Below, in pieces: positions 1 to 9,252 of a stretch of 64,000 nt of DNA. The stretch is from Candidatus Latescibacterota bacterium. GTDB lineage: Bacteria > Latescibacterota > UBA2968 > UBA8231. The position numbers were made by a program, and so were the translations under genes. Below the pieces are notes generated by a model. That model was not told the DNA's origin. It ran no database searches and was given only the letters and a program-made list of their open reading frames with translations. Each line of letters starts with the position of its first letter. The first letter of the stretch is position 1. The DNA lies in NCBI GenBank assembly GCA_020852055.1, contig JADZBP010000206.1, positions 1-64,000 of the forward strand, read 5' to 3'.

Positions 1-1
1 C

Positions 2-511
2 AGCAATACGGGTCTGCGCCCGGACGCCGAAGCGTTCCGGCGCTTCTTCGCGGAGATCTGGCCCCGGGCCGGCCAACTGTGGGACGAGTACCAGGAAAGG
101 CTCGGGGTGCCCAAGGATCAGCGGCGGGTGCTCTTCGGTTACTTCTCCAACCCCTTCCTGCGGGTGGAACACCAGGGCGGGATAGACGCGTACATCGAGT
201 CGGCCGCAACCGGCCGCTACGGCGAGCTGGCCCTCTCCCGCCACTGCTACGTGGCCCCCACCCAGGCCTCCTTCTCCCCCGACGGGCTGCAATTCCGCTG
301 CGGCTCCCACGCCATCCGCCGCCTGCAACCTTTGGGCAATATCGCCGACGCCGACCTGCACACCCACCTCCGCGCCGGCATCCCCTCCCTCGATACCCTG
401 CCCACCCAGGAACACTGCTACGGATGCGCCCTGGCCACCCTGTACATCAACCAGGCCGTCGAGAAGGAATTGCAGAAGAAGGTGGGGGAATTGCTGCAGG
501 TGCCGCGCTAG
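2..511 (+). CDS. Radical SAM/SPASM-type protein, C-terminal fragment (starts outside window)
   Basis: Open in frame from the window edge (SNTGLRPDAEAFRRFF...); Cys-rich C-terminus with FRCGSHAIR and EHCYGCA resembling an auxiliary Fe-S domain. Confidence 0.5.
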   Translation, partial: SNTGLRPDAEAFRRFFAEIWPRAGQLWDEYQERLGVPKDQRRVLFGYFSNPFLRVEHQGGIDAYIESAATGRYGELALSRHCYVAPTQASFSPDGLQFRCGSHAIRRLQPLGNIADADLHTHLRAGIPSLDTLPTQEHCYGCALATLYINQAVEKELQKKVGELLQVPR

Positions 512-1122
512 AGCGGCGCGATCATATCGTAGTTGTCGACCCCACCCGCCGGAAACTGCCCCTTCTCCACGAACCCGAACCTGCGGTAGAAATGCACCGC
601 GCGCGGATTATCCTGGCGCACCCCGCCCCACAGCACCATGCGCTTGCGACCGCAGTTGCGGGCAATCTGGTACAGGTGCTCCAGCATGATACTGCCCAGG
701 CCGGTGCTCTGGTACACGTCAGCCACCGACGGGGCCAGGGTGCAGTCCGTTGTGCCATCCAGGCCGATGCCCAGTTGCTCGTACCGCTTCCGGTCCCCCT
801 CGTGCACCCCAAATACCAGAATGAAATAGCCGATCACCTCCTCAGCCGCGCCCGACCCACGGGTGGCCAACAGGCGCAGCGCCTGGCTGCTATCCAACTC
901 GGCGCAGATGCGGTCGGCAGTCTCCTGGTCAAAGGCATGGGGTGCGTAGAGGCGCCGGGTCTCGGCCGAAAGGTTGATGAAATAGGGGCCCAGGCGGTGG
1001 GCATCGTCCCGCTGCAAGGGGCGCAGCAGCGCCGGCTCCCCGGAACTCAGCTGTATAGGTTTGGAGATCAAGGCAGGATTCGTGTCGATGTCGGTGGGCT
1101 TCATGCGGCAATCCTCTCTCAT
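508..1122 (-). CDS. GNAT family N-acetyltransferase
   Basis: GNAT-like pattern ending VHFYRRFGFVEKGQFP; YQSTGLGSIMLEHLYQIARNCGRKRMVL. Confidence 0.75.
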   Translation of the reverse strand: MREDCRMKPTDIDTNPALISKPIQLSSGEPALLRPLQRDDAHRLGPYFINLSAETRRLYAPHAFDQETADRICAELDSSQALRLLATRGSGAAEEVIGYFILVFGVHEGDRKRYEQLGIGLDGTTDCTLAPSVADVYQSTGLGSIMLEHLYQIARNCGRKRMVLWGGVRQDNPRAVHFYRRFGFVEKGQFPAGGVDNYDMIAPL

Positions 1123-1225
1123 TTTTCATTTGGCCGGCGCGGTGCGGGAAACTAGATTAGAGACCAGCGCCTTTGGCCCTCATACATCCAAGTCTGAACT
1201 ATAACCAATAAGGAGCGCAGTCGCC

Positions 1226-1543
1226 ATGTTCACCATCGGCATGTTGATGAAGGTGAAACCCGGATGTTACCCCGAATACAAAAAGGCCCACGACGAGCTG
1301 TGGCCCGCCATTGCCGCCAGCATGTCCGACAACAACGTGAGCATGCAGATCTTCCTCTACCGCGACCAGCTCTTCCTGCACGCCATGGCCCCCACCGAGG
1401 CGGACTGGGACAAGAGCCGGCAGCATCCCGAACTCAAGCGCTGGCACGACTACATGGCCACCCTGCTGCAGGCCGACGAGAAGGGCGTGATCATCTTCGA
1501 GGAGTTGGAGAAGGCTTTCACCTTCGGGGACTTCAGGGACTGA
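1226..1543 (+). CDS. rhaM: L-rhamnose mutarotase family protein
   Basis: MLMKVKPGCYPEYKKAHDELWPAI ... FLHAMAPTEADWDKSRQHPELKRWHDYM; 105 aa, typical RhaM size; RBS aaggagcg upstream. Confidence 0.8.
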   Translation: MFTIGMLMKVKPGCYPEYKKAHDELWPAIAASMSDNNVSMQIFLYRDQLFLHAMAPTEADWDKSRQHPELKRWHDYMATLLQADEKGVIIFEELEKAFTFGDFRD

Positions 1544-1547
1544 GCCG

Positions 1548-2363
1548 ATGAAAAGCGCCCTCACCCCGGAGCAGACCGCCCTCTACCGCCAGCAGGGTTT
1601 CATCGTCATCGAGGACTTCCTCTCCCCCGCCGAACTGGAGACCTGGCGCCAGGCCGTGGACGAGGCCGTGGCCCAGCGCGGCAAACTCAAGCTGGCGGGA
1701 CGCCAGGACTGGCAGTCCGGCGACTCCTTCTACGACCGGGTCTTCACCCAGCGCATCAATCTGTGGATGGACCACCCGGTCATGCGCCGGCTCATGCTCG
1801 ATCCGGCCATCGGCAAACTGGCCGCTGACCTGGAGGGGGTGGACGGCATTCGTATCTGGCACGACCAGACCCTGATCAAGGAGGCCTGGGCCAACCCCAC
1901 GGCCTGGCACCTCGATAACCCGTACTGGTCCTTCTTCTCGCCGCATTCCACCAGCATCTGGGTGGCCCTCGACGATGTCACCTACGAGAACGGCTGCCTC
2001 TACTTCATCCCCGGCTCCCACCGGGAGTCGCGCTTCGAGAGCTGCGGCATCGGCGAGAACATGGGGGACCTCTTCAAGGTGTACCCCCAGTGGGCCGAGC
2101 GCCGCGCCGTGGCCGGCCCGATGAAGGCCGGCTCCTGCTCCTTCCACAACGGCCTCACCGCCCACGGGGCCGGCCCCAACATGACCCCGGGCCGGCGGCG
2201 GGCCATGACCTGCGCCTACATGCCCGACGGCAGCACCTTCAACGGGCAGCCCAATGTGTTGCCCGCCGACTACCTGGCCAGGCTGAAGCAGGGGGATGTG
2301 CTGGATTGGGACGAGCAAAATCCACTGATCTACCACCGCAGCAAACCCTACGCCTCGGCTTGA
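1548..2363 (+). CDS. Phytanoyl-CoA dioxygenase family protein
   Basis: GFIVIEDFLSPAEL, WHLDNPYWSFFSP, NGCLYFIPGSHRES, HNGLTAHGAGPN: Fe(II)/2OG motifs. Confidence 0.85.
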   Translation: MKSALTPEQTALYRQQGFIVIEDFLSPAELETWRQAVDEAVAQRGKLKLAGRQDWQSGDSFYDRVFTQRINLWMDHPVMRRLMLDPAIGKLAADLEGVDGIRIWHDQTLIKEAWANPTAWHLDNPYWSFFSPHSTSIWVALDDVTYENGCLYFIPGSHRESRFESCGIGENMGDLFKVYPQWAERRAVAGPMKAGSCSFHNGLTAHGAGPNMTPGRRRAMTCAYMPDGSTFNGQPNVLPADYLARLKQGDVLDWDEQNPLIYHRSKPYASA

Positions 2364-2370
2364 GTAGTGC

Positions 2371-4875
2371 CTAGCGCCACTCGTGCTTGGGGTAGCGCCG
2401 GCGCAGTTCTTTCTTGAGTTCGGGGTAGGTGTTCTGCCAGAAGCTGGACAGGTCGGCAGTGACCTGCAGCGGGCGGAAGTGCGGACCGAGGATCTCCAGC
2501 AACACCCGCTGCCGGCCGCCGGCCACGGCCGGGCTTTCGCGGACATCGTAGAGTTCCTGGATCTTGGCCCGGCCGCGGGGCGGACTGCCGGCCTGGTACT
2601 CGAGTTTGAGGCGATGCCCGTTGGCCAGTTGCAGGCGCAGCGGGGCCATCTGTTCGACGAATTGCTGGTCCTGCCACGAGAGGGCCCCCTGCACCGCCGG
2701 CAGGCAGGCCCGCTCGCGGAGCTGGCTATAGCGGGTGGCCCCGGCGACGATCTCGTGCAGGATCACCCGCACTTCCTCGGGGGTGTAGGTGAGCAGGCCC
2801 CGCTCGGGAAACCAGGCTGCCACTGCCCGGGCGCGGGCCAGCCACTGCTCCACACTCTGATCCCAGCGCTCCAGCACCAACTCGCCGGCCTCGATGCGCG
2901 CCACCAGCATCTCGGCAGCCTCTGTAGGATTGGCCTTGGGCAGCACCCGTTGCGCGTACACCAGGCCCTCGAAGCTGTGCACCTCGCGCTGCTCCACCGC
3001 CCGCATCTCGCTGTTCCACATCATCTCGATCCGCACCACCACCCGCTCTGCCTCCACCTCCTCCAGCCACTCCGGCTCGATGGCACTGGCCAGCGAAAGC
3101 ACGGTCCGCACCGCGCCACTGATTTCTAGCTCGCGCACCTCGGCGGCCACCAGCATGCCGGCCGGCCGCGCCGCGCTCTGCCGGTCCAGCTCCACCCGGC
3201 GCTGGCCGGCCATGGCACAGCTCAGGTTGTCGGGGTCGCGGCGCAAAGCCACCTGGTCGTAGAAGGCGGCGATCAGGCACTTGCTCAACTCCTCGGTCTG
3301 CCCGGCGCTGTCGGGAGAAAGGCCCGCCTGCCGGCACAGGTCGCGGTACTGGCGGCTGACCTGGTCCACCTCGCGGCAAGCCTGGGCGCTGAGGCCCAAC
3401 GCGGCGCAGGCCTGCACCTCGAAACGGGCCTGTTTGGCCCTTTGGAACCCCTTCTCGCGCACCTCCAGGTCCGAGGGATAGGCCTCGTCGCTCTGGGTAT
3501 ACTGAGGGCGCAGGGGCGGGGTCAGGATATCGCGTTCACCCAGCAGGGCCGCCCACACCAGAGCCCGGCCCAAACAGCGGCGGCGATGGGCCTCGACCAG
3601 CAGCCGCGACAGGCGGGGGTGCATGGGGAAGGCGGCCAACTGCCGGCCCAGCGGGGTGAGAGACCCTTCCTCATCGAGCGCCCCCAACCCCTGCAGCAGA
3701 CGGCGGGCACGGGCCACGGCCAATTCCTGCGGCGGTTCCAACCACTGCAGGCCCTCCAGCTCCAGCCCCATCTCCTCCAACTGCAGCAGGGTCTCGGCCA
3801 GGTCCACCCGCTGGATCTCGGGCACCGCGTGGGCCGGGCGGGCGTGGTGTTCGGCCTCGGACCACAGCCGGGTGCAGGTGCCGGCAGCGGTGCGGCCAGC
3901 CCGGCCCTGACGCTGGTCGGCGGAGGCCTGGCTGATAGCTTCGATCATCAGCACGTTGATGCCGCGCCGCGGGTCGTGGCGGTGCACGCGGGCCAGGCCG
4001 CTGTCGATGACATGGCGCACCCCCGGAATGGTGATGGAGGTCTCGGCCACGTTGGTGGCCACGATCACCTTGCGCCGGGCCGCAGGGCGCAGGGCGGTGT
4101 CCTGCTGGTCGGCGGGCAGGGAACCGTGCAGGGGGAGGAAGAACAACTCTTCGTTCCAGCGCAGCTGCTGGCAGGCCTGGATGGTGCGGCGGATCTCGTA
4201 CCCGCCGGGCATAAAGATCAACACTTCGCCTTCGGCACCGCCCTCCAGCAGGAGGCGCAGGGTGCGGGCGGCCTGGTCCCAGACCGGTTCCTGTGTAGGG
4301 CGGGGCAGGTAGCGGGTCTCCACCGGGTACGTGCGGCCACTGGCTTCCACGGCCGGGCAACCGAGATGGCCGGCCACGGCGCGGGTCTCCAGGGTGGCCG
4401 ACATCACCACCAGTTTCAGATCAGGGCGATGGGTTTCCTGCAGGCGGCGGGTCAGGGCCAGGGCCAGGTCGCTGGAGAGACTGCGCTCGTGGAATTCGTC
4501 CAGCAGCACCGCGCCCACCCCCGACAACAAGGGGTCGTGCTGGATCAGGCGCAGGAAGATGCCTTCAGTGAGGAAGCGGATGCGGGTGCGGGGGCTGATC
4601 CGGCTTTCGAAACGGGTCTGGTATCCCACTTCTTCGCCCAGAGGGCTGCCTACTTCCTCCGCCACGCGGGTGGCCACCCAGCGGGCGGCCAGGCGGCGGG
4701 GCTGCAGCACCAGGATTTGGCCCACTACCGCACCGCTGCGGCCCAGGATCTGCGGCACCTGGGTGGTTTTGCCCGAGCCCGTGGGGGCGCTCAGCACCAG
4801 ACGGTTGGACCGGCGCAAATGCTCGGTGATCTGCGCCTCGACGCCGAGGATGGGTAGGATGGGGGGTTCGGTCAT
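2371..4875 (-). CDS. hrpB: ATP-dependent helicase HrpB
   Basis: APTGSGKTTQVPQ, LLDEFHERSLSSDLAL, MSATLE, TNVAETSITIPGV, QRQGRAGRTAAG; HrpB-type C-terminus. Confidence 0.92.
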   Translation of the reverse strand: MTEPPILPILGVEAQITEHLRRSNRLVLSAPTGSGKTTQVPQILGRSGAVVGQILVLQPRRLAARWVATRVAEEVGSPLGEEVGYQTRFESRISPRTRIRFLTEGIFLRLIQHDPLLSGVGAVLLDEFHERSLSSDLALALTRRLQETHRPDLKLVVMSATLETRAVAGHLGCPAVEASGRTYPVETRYLPRPTQEPVWDQAARTLRLLLEGGAEGEVLIFMPGGYEIRRTIQACQQLRWNEELFFLPLHGSLPADQQDTALRPAARRKVIVATNVAETSITIPGVRHVIDSGLARVHRHDPRRGINVLMIEAISQASADQRQGRAGRTAAGTCTRLWSEAEHHARPAHAVPEIQRVDLAETLLQLEEMGLELEGLQWLEPPQELAVARARRLLQGLGALDEEGSLTPLGRQLAAFPMHPRLSRLLVEAHRRRCLGRALVWAALLGERDILTPPLRPQYTQSDEAYPSDLEVREKGFQRAKQARFEVQACAALGLSAQACREVDQVSRQYRDLCRQAGLSPDSAGQTEELSKCLIAAFYDQVALRRDPDNLSCAMAGQRRVELDRQSAARPAGMLVAAEVRELEISGAVRTVLSLASAIEPEWLEEVEAERVVVRIEMMWNSEMRAVEQREVHSFEGLVYAQRVLPKANPTEAAEMLVARIEAGELVLERWDQSVEQWLARARAVAAWFPERGLLTYTPEEVRVILHEIVAGATRYSQLRERACLPAVQGALSWQDQQFVEQMAPLRLQLANGHRLKLEYQAGSPPRGRAKIQELYDVRESPAVAGGRQRVLLEILGPHFRPLQVTADLSSFWQNTYPELKKELRRRYPKHEWR

Positions 4876-4948
4876 GGAGGAAACATACGCCCTGATGCCG
4901 GTATTGAGAACCAGCGCGCGCCCAGCCGCGCCACCGCAACCCCGGCGG

Positions 4949-5443
4949 TCAGCGCACCCGAACCAGTTCCACCTCGAAGGTCAGCGTGGCGTTGGGTGGG
5001 ATCACCCCGCCGGCGCCCCGCGCCCCGTAGGCCAGGTCAGGAGGGATGACCAGCCGGGCCTTGCCGCCCTGGCGCATCAGGGCGAGGCCCTCGTCCCAGC
5101 CGGCAATCACATAGCCCCGGCCCAGCACGAACTGCAGCGGTTCGCCCCGGTCGAGGGAACTGTCGAATTTGGTGCCGTCTTCCAGCCAACCGGTATAGTG
5201 AGTCTCCACCACGTCGCCGGCATGGGGCGCCGGCCCGGTCCCCCGCACCAGATCGATGAAATGCAGGCCGCTGGCGGTAACCGTGTCGCGCAAGGCAGTT
5301 TCTGTCACTGGGGTCTGCTCCTGGCTAGTGGGCGACTCCTTGTCCCCGCAAGCCCAGAAAAGCGCGGACAGCAGCAGCGCCGCCCACACGGCGATCCGCG
5401 GACTGGCAGGGCCTTTCCCCGCTCTCCCCTTCTCGTTGCTCAT
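4949..5443 (-). CDS. FKBP-type peptidyl-prolyl cis-trans isomerase, lipoprotein
   Basis: Signal peptide with lipobox [40 protein letters not shown] ... [17 protein letters not shown]. Confidence 0.88.
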   Translation of the reverse strand: MSNEKGRAGKGPASPRIAVWAALLLSALFWACGDKESPTSQEQTPVTETALRDTVTASGLHFIDLVRGTGPAPHAGDVVETHYTGWLEDGTKFDSSLDRGEPLQFVLGRGYVIAGWDEGLALMRQGGKARLVIPPDLAYGARGAGGVIPPNATLTFEVELVRVR

Positions 5444-5787
5444 CAATAGTGTAGCGCCAACCATACCGTCTCCTGATCTGGGTCCGTCCATTCCACCCGG
5501 TGCCGGCAATGGGCCGGGACCTGTACATAATCACCCGCCCTCATCTCCACCACCTCTGCGCCTCCTTCAAAAACCAGCCGCGCCCGCCCCTGCACCACCA
5601 GCACCCACTCGGCCCGCTCCTGGTCGTACCACTGCCCCGGTGCGCTGCGATGCCCCCGCGAGACAATGCGCTCCAGGGTGAAGGCCGGCGTCTGCAACAG
5701 CGCCTCGAACAACTCCTCGGGCAACTGCGCCGGCACCTTGGCGAAGAGGTTCCCGACCACTGGAGCGTCCGCATCCGCCATCATCAC
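5443..5787 (-). CDS. Cupin domain protein
   Basis: [31 protein letters not shown] ... [20 protein letters not shown]. Confidence 0.8.
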   Translation of the reverse strand: MMMADADAPVVGNLFAKVPAQLPEELFEALLQTPAFTLERIVSRGHRSAPGQWYDQERAEWVLVVQGRARLVFEGGAEVVEMRAGDYVQVPAHCRHRVEWTDPDQETVWLALHY

Positions 5788-5843
5788 CGGCCCTCACTCA
5801 CTCCGGCACAACGATGACCCCGCCAGCCAACAACAATAGCGTA

Positions 5844-5971
5844 GCGGCGGGGAGTGTACCCCTGAGCGGATTTCGGTCCTCCGGGGCGCAGGACTGCGCC
5901 CCGGAGGACAGACCTCGGAGCCGGCCAGGGATGGCCGGCGAGAATGAGCGAAGGGGTGCACTCTCCGACGC
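5844..5971. repeat. Cloverleaf-like intergenic repeat, copy 1 (full length)
   Basis: Three nested inverted repeats: outer 5844-5863/5952-5971, perfect 15-bp stem 5876-5890/5895-5909, perfect 8-bp stem 5920-5927/5932-5939; near identical to 9101-9229. Confidence 0.85.
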
Positions 5972-6071
5972 ACCCTAGGGGCAACGTCCGCGCCTTGGGA
6001 AAGGTCGGAGTGGGTCGCTCCCCGACGCGTCCTAGCGTGGCCCTGGCCATTCCCCACCGCCCATCGCCTCG

Positions 6072-7103
6072 TCAGTTCCCCAACACCTCGGGCGCGTACC
6101 CGAAGATCGCCGGCGAGCCGCCCGTGTGCAGAAAGACCACCGGCTTATCCTTGGCCAGCTTGCCCGCCTTGATATCGGCGATCAGCCCCGCCATGGCCTT
6201 GCTGGTGTACACCGGGTCCAGCAGGATGCCCTCGGTGCGGGCCACCAGCCGCAGCGCTTCCAGACCCTGGGGCGTGGGAATGCCGTAGCGCTCGCCCACC
6301 TGGCCGTCATCGTTGTCGAAGTCCCCCGCCTTGAACTGGATATCCAGGCCCAGACGAGCCGCGCCCTGGTTGGCGATACGCGCCATGTTCTCGAAGCGCT
6401 GGGGCCATTTCTCGAAGGGACTGAAGCCGCGCACGTGGATCGGGCTCTCCACGTACTGCAACCCCAGCACCACCCCGGACTGGGTGGTGTCCAGAGCCGA
6501 CAGGTAGATATGGGAGGGGTTGATACCCTGAGCCCGGCTCTGCTGCACGATCTCCAGGGCCGACTCGGCGTACGCCAGCGCATCGATGTCCACGGTTTCG
6601 GCCTGTCGCGGCCAGTAGGGCCGGCGGCCCTGTTGCCGCAACTCCTCCATGCGGGCGAGAATGGCCTTGGCCTGCGGCTCGGCGCCCCCCCCGGGCAGGA
6701 TGGTGCACTTGGCCCCGAAGAGCCGCTGCAGCAGATGATTGCCCTGCACCTGGACCTTGTCCACCTCGCGGATAGGGCGCAACAACAGGTGCAGTTCCAG
6801 GCCCAGGCGGGCGCAGGCGGCGGCCATCTGCCGGCAGTAGTTGGACTGCACCCCGGCGCCGGTGACGATCACGTCGGCGTCGTGGCGCAGCGCGTCGGCC
6901 AGCGAGAACTCCAGCATGCGGGTCTTGTTGCCCCCGTAGCCCAGGCCGGTCAGATCATCGCGCTTGATGTAGATCGGCGGGCCACCAACGGCAGCACTCA
7001 GGCGGGGCATCTCCTCGAGCGGGGTGGGCAACACCGAGGCCAGTTTGACGCGCGGCAACCGGGCCAGGGCGGCGACCAGTTGTTGTTCCTTTTCGGCGTT
7101 CAT
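6072..7103 (-). CDS. PLP-dependent D-cysteine desulfhydrase / ACC deaminase family protein
   Basis: IYIKRDDLTGLGYGGNKTRMLEF, TGAGVQSNYCRQMAAACARLGL; RBS aggaga upstream of MNAEK. Confidence 0.85.
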   Translation of the reverse strand: MNAEKEQQLVAALARLPRVKLASVLPTPLEEMPRLSAAVGGPPIYIKRDDLTGLGYGGNKTRMLEFSLADALRHDADVIVTGAGVQSNYCRQMAAACARLGLELHLLLRPIREVDKVQVQGNHLLQRLFGAKCTILPGGGAEPQAKAILARMEELRQQGRRPYWPRQAETVDIDALAYAESALEIVQQSRAQGINPSHIYLSALDTTQSGVVLGLQYVESPIHVRGFSPFEKWPQRFENMARIANQGAARLGLDIQFKAGDFDNDDGQVGERYGIPTPQGLEALRLVARTEGILLDPVYTSKAMAGLIADIKAGKLAKDKPVVFLHTGGSPAIFGYAPEVLGN

Positions 7104-7105
7104 CG

Positions 7106-8206
7106 TCATTCTCCTTTGGGCCATCCTTTGACCGGCAGGCGGGACAGCTTGTTCTGCCGGTGGCACTCCTCAATGAGGGCGATCTGCATCCGCACCTGAT
7201 GAGGCGTGATGTGCAGCGGGGCGCCCTCGCGCAATACCGTATAGAGGTGGTCGTAGAAACACTTCGACATATAATTGAACAAATTCTGCTGCGCTTTGGC
7301 GGGCTGCCAGCTCTTCTCGATGAATTTCAGCTCTTCGCGGCAGTAGCTGGGGCCGGGCAGGGAGGGGCGGATCAACTGCTGCTTGGGGGCGCGGCGCGGG
7401 TCGAAGTACCGCCAGCGCATGCCGCCGGCCCCGCCGCTCAGGCCGCCCTGGGTGCCGTATACCACATAAGTGTCGCGCGGATACGGGGAGCAGGAGGAGA
7501 TCTCCAGATCGATGACCGGCTGGCCTTTGCCGCGCATCACCACCTTGACGTGATCCTCGGCGTCGCCCCAGGTATTGGCCCGGTCGAAGGCGCACAGGAC
7601 CTGGTCGGGCATCTTGAAGTCGAGCAGGCAGACGATCTGGTCCATCGGGTGCGGGCCGGTGTTGAGCAGATTGCCGCCCTTGAACTCCTGCAGGGTCTGC
7701 CAATCCCAGCGGCGGGCAAAGCCGTTGAAGGAGACGTTGATCTGCACGATGCGGCCCAGTACGCCCGAGTCGATGACCTGCTTCACCTTCTGGAAATAGG
7801 GAGCGTAGCGCGACTGCTGGAAGGGGGCCAGGATACGCCGCGCCTTCTTGGCCGCCTGGATCATGCGATCCACTTCGGAGACCTTCCAACCCAGGGGTTT
7901 TTCGCAGACCACGTGGTGGCCGGCCTCCAGGGCCTCGACACTGACCTTGGGGTGCAGATGGCTGGGCAGAGCGTTGACCACCAGGTCCAGGTCGTCGCGG
8001 GCCAGCAGCCGGCGGTAGTCGGCGTAGGTCTCGCACTTCAGCTCGGTCTCGGCGCGCTGGCGGCGGTCGGCCAGCGCATCGGCGATGGCGACGATCTGGT
8101 ACTTGCCGGGCGAACGCTGAAACCAGCGCGAATGGATGTCCAGACCGCTGCGGCCCTGGCCCAGGACCCCGACACGGATGGGTTTGTGGTTGTTTTTGGC
8201 TGGCAT
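7106..8206 (-). CDS. Gfo/Idh/MocA family oxidoreductase
   Basis: IRVGVLGQGRSGLDIHSRWF ... VNALPSHLHPKVSVEALEAGHHVVCEKPLG. Confidence 0.88.
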   Translation of the reverse strand: MPAKNNHKPIRVGVLGQGRSGLDIHSRWFQRSPGKYQIVAIADALADRRQRAETELKCETYADYRRLLARDDLDLVVNALPSHLHPKVSVEALEAGHHVVCEKPLGWKVSEVDRMIQAAKKARRILAPFQQSRYAPYFQKVKQVIDSGVLGRIVQINVSFNGFARRWDWQTLQEFKGGNLLNTGPHPMDQIVCLLDFKMPDQVLCAFDRANTWGDAEDHVKVVMRGKGQPVIDLEISSCSPYPRDTYVVYGTQGGLSGGAGGMRWRYFDPRRAPKQQLIRPSLPGPSYCREELKFIEKSWQPAKAQQNLFNYMSKCFYDHLYTVLREGAPLHITPHQVRMQIALIEECHRQNKLSRLPVKGWPKGE

Positions 8207-8341
8207 GGCTGTCTCCTCAGAGTCGGCTAGCGGGGTTTTGCAAACCTACTCACCTCAGGCGCAAACTGTCAAGACAGCCCGTCTCGCTGTTGATAGCGTC
8301 TATTGCGCCGCGTACCTTATCAGCTCTGGCGAAAGGATCCC

Positions 8342-9100
8342 ATGCACCACACCCGTCTCAGCGCGCTGCCCGGAAATGCTCCCGCAGGCACCCCGGTTTT
8401 CCCCGACCTGGAGATGGCTTCGGCCTGGCGCGAGTTGCAGTACCTGACGCTGGCCACCGGTGCCCGCGCCAATATGGCCGGTGCTGCCGATCGCGAGGTG
8501 GGTTATCTGCTGCTGGAGGGGGCCGTAGAACTGGCCGGGCCCGACCTGGAAATCCAGATGGCCGGACCCGCAGTGGCGCTCTGTGAGGTGGGCTGGCCTC
8601 ATACCCTGAGGCACACTGGGGAAACTCCGGCCCGACTGCTGCGCCTGGGCGCCCATTTGCAGGGCGGCGCTCCGGTGGCCCGCGCTCTCCTCGCCCAGCC
8701 CGTGGACCCGGCCCGGCTCAAGTGGCGGCCATCCATCCATGGTGGCGTTGGACAGATCGCCACCCGCCACATCTGGGGTCCCGGTGATTTCTGCAGCCCC
8801 TGGGTCTTCCTCGACCACGCCGTGTTGGCCCCCGGCAGTTCACTGGGGTACCATTACCACGATGCCCTCGAAGAGTGTTTTGTTGTCCTCGGCGGGCAGG
8901 GCTATCTCACCCTCGACGACCAGACCTTTGCCGTCGAACCCGGCTCGGTGACCTGGCAGGGCATCGGCCAACACCACGGCCTGTACAACCCCACCGCCGA
9001 ACCCCTGAACTTCCTGCGCGTGGCCATCGGCATCCGCGGCGAACAATACACCACCGTGGACCTGCACGACGACCTGCGCAACCGGATGCCTAATGACTGA
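8342..9100 (+). CDS. Two-cupin domain protein
   Basis: ALCEVGWPHTLRHTGETPARLLRLG and second cupin GSSLGYHYHDALEECFVVLGGQGYLTLDDQTFAVEPGS; RBS gaaagga. Confidence 0.75.
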   Translation: MHHTRLSALPGNAPAGTPVFPDLEMASAWRELQYLTLATGARANMAGAADREVGYLLLEGAVELAGPDLEIQMAGPAVALCEVGWPHTLRHTGETPARLLRLGAHLQGGAPVARALLAQPVDPARLKWRPSIHGGVGQIATRHIWGPGDFCSPWVFLDHAVLAPGSSLGYHYHDALEECFVVLGGQGYLTLDDQTFAVEPGSVTWQGIGQHHGLYNPTAEPLNFLRVAIGIRGEQYTTVDLHDDLRNRMPND

Positions 9101-9229
9101 GCGGTGGGGAGTGAGCCCCTGAGCGGATTTCGGTCCTCCAAGGGGCGCAGGACTGCGCCCCGGAGGACTGACCTCGGAGCCGGCCAGGGATGGCCGGCGA
9201 GAATGAGCGAAGGGGCCGCTCCCCGCCGC
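9101..9229. repeat. Cloverleaf-like intergenic repeat, copy 2 (full length)
   Basis: Near identical to 5844-5971 over its core; starts 1 nt after the stop codon of 8342-9100. Confidence 0.85.
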
Positions 9230-9252
9230 TCCACTATCCATAGGGAGACCCA

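Noticed and set aside
3442-4857. 471-aa plus-strand ORF opposite hrpB
   Set aside because: Antisense shadow of hrpB in GC-rich sequence; protein-like motifs only in the hrpB frame
5794-6057. Short ORFs sharing the peptide LAGxPWPAPRSVLRGAVLRP with the ORF at 8902-9471
   Set aside because: The apparent conserved peptide is the translation of the cloverleaf repeat, not a protein family
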